A DNA stretch of 64,000 nt from Garcia nutans (taxonomy: Eukaryota; Streptophyta; Magnoliopsida; Malpighiales; Euphorbiaceae): positions 4,340,001 to 4,404,000 of the forward strand of contig CANTUV010000010.1 of NCBI GenBank assembly GCA_947685225.1, in the 5' to 3' direction. The first letter of the stretch is position 1. Every line of letters begins with the position of its first letter. The notes under the pieces were generated by a model. It did not search any database. It saw only the letters and a list, made by a program, of their open reading frames with translations, and was not told where the DNA came from. The translations under genes and the position numbers were made by a program. This document shows, piece after piece, positions 60,901-64,000 of this stretch.

Positions 60901-62043
60901 GAAGAAAGCAAGTTGGACGAAAAGTGTAAGGCTGATTACATCACAGTGAGCCCAATCATGGCGGTGCCTTGTTAATTGTGCCTATTTTTTTTTATACAGT
61001 TTCAACTCTTAGGATAAGTTTATTATTGGCTTCTTCATTTTTTAATTTTTTTTATATAAAACTATTCATATTATGTCATTACTATTCCAAAAGTCAATCA
61101 TATTTAATTTAATTTTTTTGGTTTAAGTTTTATAATAAAAAATTTAATTTGTTAATGTTCATTTTCTGTTCATCATAAATAATGTTATTTATTTATTTTA
61201 TTCGTATTAGAATTGATGTTTGTAATGATAAAAAAAAAGTTATAAAACTTTACTGTAATTTTATAAATAGAGCTATAAAATGTAAATAAATATGTTGTAT
61301 TATTCTTGAAATTCAAGAATTTGAGAATCTGAAGCAAAATTAAAGACAGTCAAGGAAAGAAAAAAGATCAAATATATATATCAAGAAAGTCGATCTCATT
61401 TGTTTCTTGATTAAATTAAATAAAGTAAAAAAAAAAGGTGAAATAAATAGAGAGTAGCAATTTACCAGAAATTCGACGGCTGCACTTATCAGGTAGATGC
61501 GATAAGTAGTGAAAAAAGCATCAGATAGAAAACCTCCAAGAAGGGCTAAAAGAAAAGCAGTTCCCATGAAATTCGTGACAGCATTAGCCGATCTAGATGG
61601 AGATAAGTGCATGTACTCTGACAAATATAGCACCAAGTTGCTTGCATTTGCCAGATATGCCAAGTTCTCTAATATCTCCGCAACTGCAATCCATTTATTA
61701 ATTCAATTAATTAACTATTATATTACCCAAAAAATCATTATAAACCTAATCAATTACAGAGTAATTACAAACTTGTATTTCACATAGCTGTTCGAAAACC
61801 CATTTTTATGAAGAAAAGGAGATTGTAATTACAGACCCAATACAAAAGAGGCAGCAAGCATGCCACCATGGCGACCTCTGAGTGCTGGCTTGTTTCTCCA
61901 GTCAACATAGCCTTCCCATCTCACCAGTTCTTGTTCTTGGTCCTGCCGTATAATTTAAGCATAAAAGAAAACAAATAAAATTAAGAAACTAAACCAGAGA
62001 GAAATGAAAAAGAAAAGAAAAGAAAAGAAGAAGAACCCACCAT
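57984..62043 (-). CDS. NRT1/PTR family transporter, NPF4 type
   Basis: Five exons join in frame to 578 aa: 62043-62041, 61942-61837, 61683-61466, 59513-59073, 58952-57984. The first holds only ATG. The protein has the NPF start RWEGYVDWRNKPALRGRHGG, TM1 EILENLAYLANASNLVLYL, TNFMGTAFLLALLGGFLSDA, GVGGIKGSLPAHGAEQFDE, a charged cytosolic loop after TM6, and FFWIAFQYLFLGSADLFTLAG near the end. About 12 membrane spans are expected. The sequence is closest to NPF4 members, which include ABA and nitrate carriers; substrate cannot be told from sequence. The proton-coupling ExxE(K/R) motif is ExxEN here. Length is normal and no stop intervenes. Intron 3 is about 1.95 kb. Confidence 0.92.
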
Positions 62044-63949
62044 TTTTTCTTTTCTTTTCTCTCTCTCGCTCTCTTGTGGACTTTGAAAGAGGTTTTGGAT
62101 CTTTGGCGAGAGAATAGAGTGTGTTGTTGATTATAAAGAGACTGATGACTGGTGAAGGGGATATAAAGAGGAAGGTCCCAAACTTAGGACAAAGAATGGC
62201 CTTGGACCCATTAGAATACCGCTTTAATTAATCCTTTTACTGTGAAATATTAATTCATCTTTTTTCTTTTATTGTATTATTTTTTATTTTTTATATTATT
62301 CAATTTTTTTCTTCTTTAATTAATTAGTTGGCAACTCCATCTCCTCACTATGAACATATGTCATCAAAAGTAGAAAAAAGAAATCTCAATAGATTGTTTG
62401 CTTGTATGGTTAAAAAAAGATGTAAAATGGGGTTCTAATTATTTTCCCTAAAAGAACGAAAGATGATAAAAAAAATCAAATCCTCCTAATAAATTAAAAA
62501 GATCAAAAGAGATGAAAATGTAATAAAATAAACCTTTCTAATCACGGCATGTTATCATTCACATAATTGCATTATAAAAACTAACCCCATCTTTAATTTC
62601 TTTTCTATATTTATTTGTTGTGTTCTAGTGATATACACTAATTATCAATTAAATTTAATCACAGAAACCAACATTTCATTGTTTAATTCCTTAGCACACG
62701 CGTAACAAGATATAGTTTGTTTAATTGATCTTGACTTATCAAGTAGGCAATCCATTCAGTGGATCATACTTTATATAACTTCAATTTTGATAAATTAATC
62801 AGTTTATAATTTTATATAAGTATTAAAATAAATAAAACATTATAAAATTGAATACAATGTTGGTATAAAATTGAGAGGTTTTGTAAGATTGAGTTGTTTA
62901 ATTGTTTAAATTTTAATTAGAAGGACCGGGAACAAAGATTAAAAGGTGATAGTCAAATTATAGCTTTTCTTGCCGCACCCACCATATAAGATCTACCACA
63001 AAATAGTTTTAAAAATTCATGCTAATAATACCTAATTATTATGCATTTTGTACTTCCTTGAGATGATAAAATTTATTTATTAATTGCTAGTCCTTGTTGG
63101 TTTGTTCAGTGCTTGACATGTTACCATTACATATCTTTCTTCTTCTAATAATAATAATAATAATAGAGCTCATTAGACTTAGACTTTGGTCGACTTATAC
63201 AATGGTTCAAACCTTTAATGGTGGATCTTATAATTAATTAATTTATTTTATATGATTAATTTTTTTAATATATAGTACTAATGATCTGTGTTGGGATTTG
63301 AGAATGCTGAGCTACCAAAAATATCTTACATGTCTTTCTCGGTTGATGGATGGATGGATACAGACAGAGTATACAGTCAATTTAAATGTTACTACATGAC
63401 GCACAATTTCATTTTTTTTTCTTTTTTGATTTTCTAGGGAAAAGATTTATAGCTCAATTAACCAAATCGAAATGATTTCAATGGCTCAACTGAGGATATC
63501 TTGAAAAATATCAAAAAATAAGTTATCTTTTAATGTATTAACGTTATATTTAGATAGTTCTAATTAAATTAAATTTATATATACATGGAATTCAATTTAT
63601 TTACAAATAAATTTCACTGAAAAATTATTTATAAATTAATTGTTCTGTTTAGATTAACTGTAAAATTCATTTCAAATAGCTAATTCTACTAATATAAACT
63701 TAATATTCGTTAGCTCTATTAATTTATACTCTTATTAAATTTAGAATTCATTTATAAGTCTATAATTTTTTGTGGGATTTTATTCAAGCATAATTAATCA
63801 TGTAAAGCTGAAAATATAGGATTATAAATTTTGTTTGATTTATACTGAGTGTAAATTATAAATTGATAATTGAATCTATGTTGTGGATCGAAGAGGATGG
63901 CTAAGTTCGAAAAGTTTTGGACCTTCAAATTAAATTTATTGACTGCATA
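62044..63949. other. 5' flank of the NPF gene and AT-rich spacer
   Basis: Just upstream of the ATG the minus-strand 5' UTR is purine-rich (plus strand tttctctctctcgctctctt at 62055-62074). The rest is AT-rich, with an (aat)n run at about 63147-63165. No gene is supported. Short direct words such as aattaatta recur but no repeat family is clear. Confidence 0.5.
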
Positions 63950-63952
63950 TTC

Positions 63953-64000
63953 AGAGGCGGAGATAAAGGGGGTCCCATGGGGCCCTGTTCCCCCCTCAGT
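63953..64000. mobile_element. Possible transposon end at the window edge
   Basis: The last 48 bases begin cagaggcggagataaagggg and are G/C-rich, unlike the AT-rich flank. A cag(a/t)ggcggag start is common at plant transposon and retroelement ends. The element would continue outside the window. Evidence is one motif and a base-composition step. Confidence 0.3.

Noticed and set aside
61837..61990. Alternative ATG in the intron just upstream of NPF exon 2
   Set aside because: It is out of frame with the NPF reading frame at the exon 2 start.

Overview
The window is nuclear DNA of a flowering plant. Genes carry GT-AG introns in AT-rich DNA, there are no operons or ribosome binding sites, and the gene set (RLCK-VII kinase, NRT1/PTR-family transporter, twin-LOV protein, plant DUF1338 enzyme, glyoxal-oxidase-like protein) belongs to land plants. 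Codon and repeat character suggest a eudicot, possibly a rosid, but the species cannot be fixed from the sequence alone.

Layout. Positions 1-9048 are an old Ty3/gypsy retrotransposon of the Tat type without its 5' LTR. It has broken gag, protease, RT, RNase H and integrase on the plus strand, a broken antisense ORF, and a 3' LTR. Then come a seven-exon DUF1338 gene (10245-13789, +, 367 aa) and a convergent RLCK-VII kinase of the PBL34/35/36 type (14549-19328, -, six exons, 489 aa). A 6 kb gene-free AT-rich block (20.5-26.8 kb) holds a minisatellite of about 27 copies of a 62-bp unit, framed by two diverged direct copies of a 1-kb module. A ten-exon gene for an 879-aa plant protein of unassigned function follows (26879-34526, -), with a hAT-type MITE in one intron. 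The spacer at 35.2-39.0 kb contains two elements with long inverted repeats. A five-exon gene for a 243-aa unknown protein (39202-42581, +) comes next.

The right third is rich in decay. A twin-LOV photoreceptor pseudogene (45953-50999) has two nonsense codons, a frameshift, no visible 3' end, and a complete RTE-type LINE with an 18-bp target duplication in one intron. A glyoxal/galactose-oxidase-like pseudogene (53862-55542) has two frameshifts, a nonsense codon and both copper-ligand histidines changed to tyrosine. A foldback repeat and a decayed tRNA-Ala copy lie between this and an apparently intact NPF4-type transporter (57984-62043, -, 578 aa), whose first coding exon seems to be the ATG alone.

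The genes do not form one pathway; each is an independent plant gene. The exon models for the five intact genes were worked out by hand: every junction keeps frame and has a GT-AG boundary, except one GC-AG intron in the DUF1338 gene. No novel multi-gene system was found. The most unusual things are the 62-bp array and its framing modules, the ATG-only exon, the GC-AG intron, and the records of gene decay.
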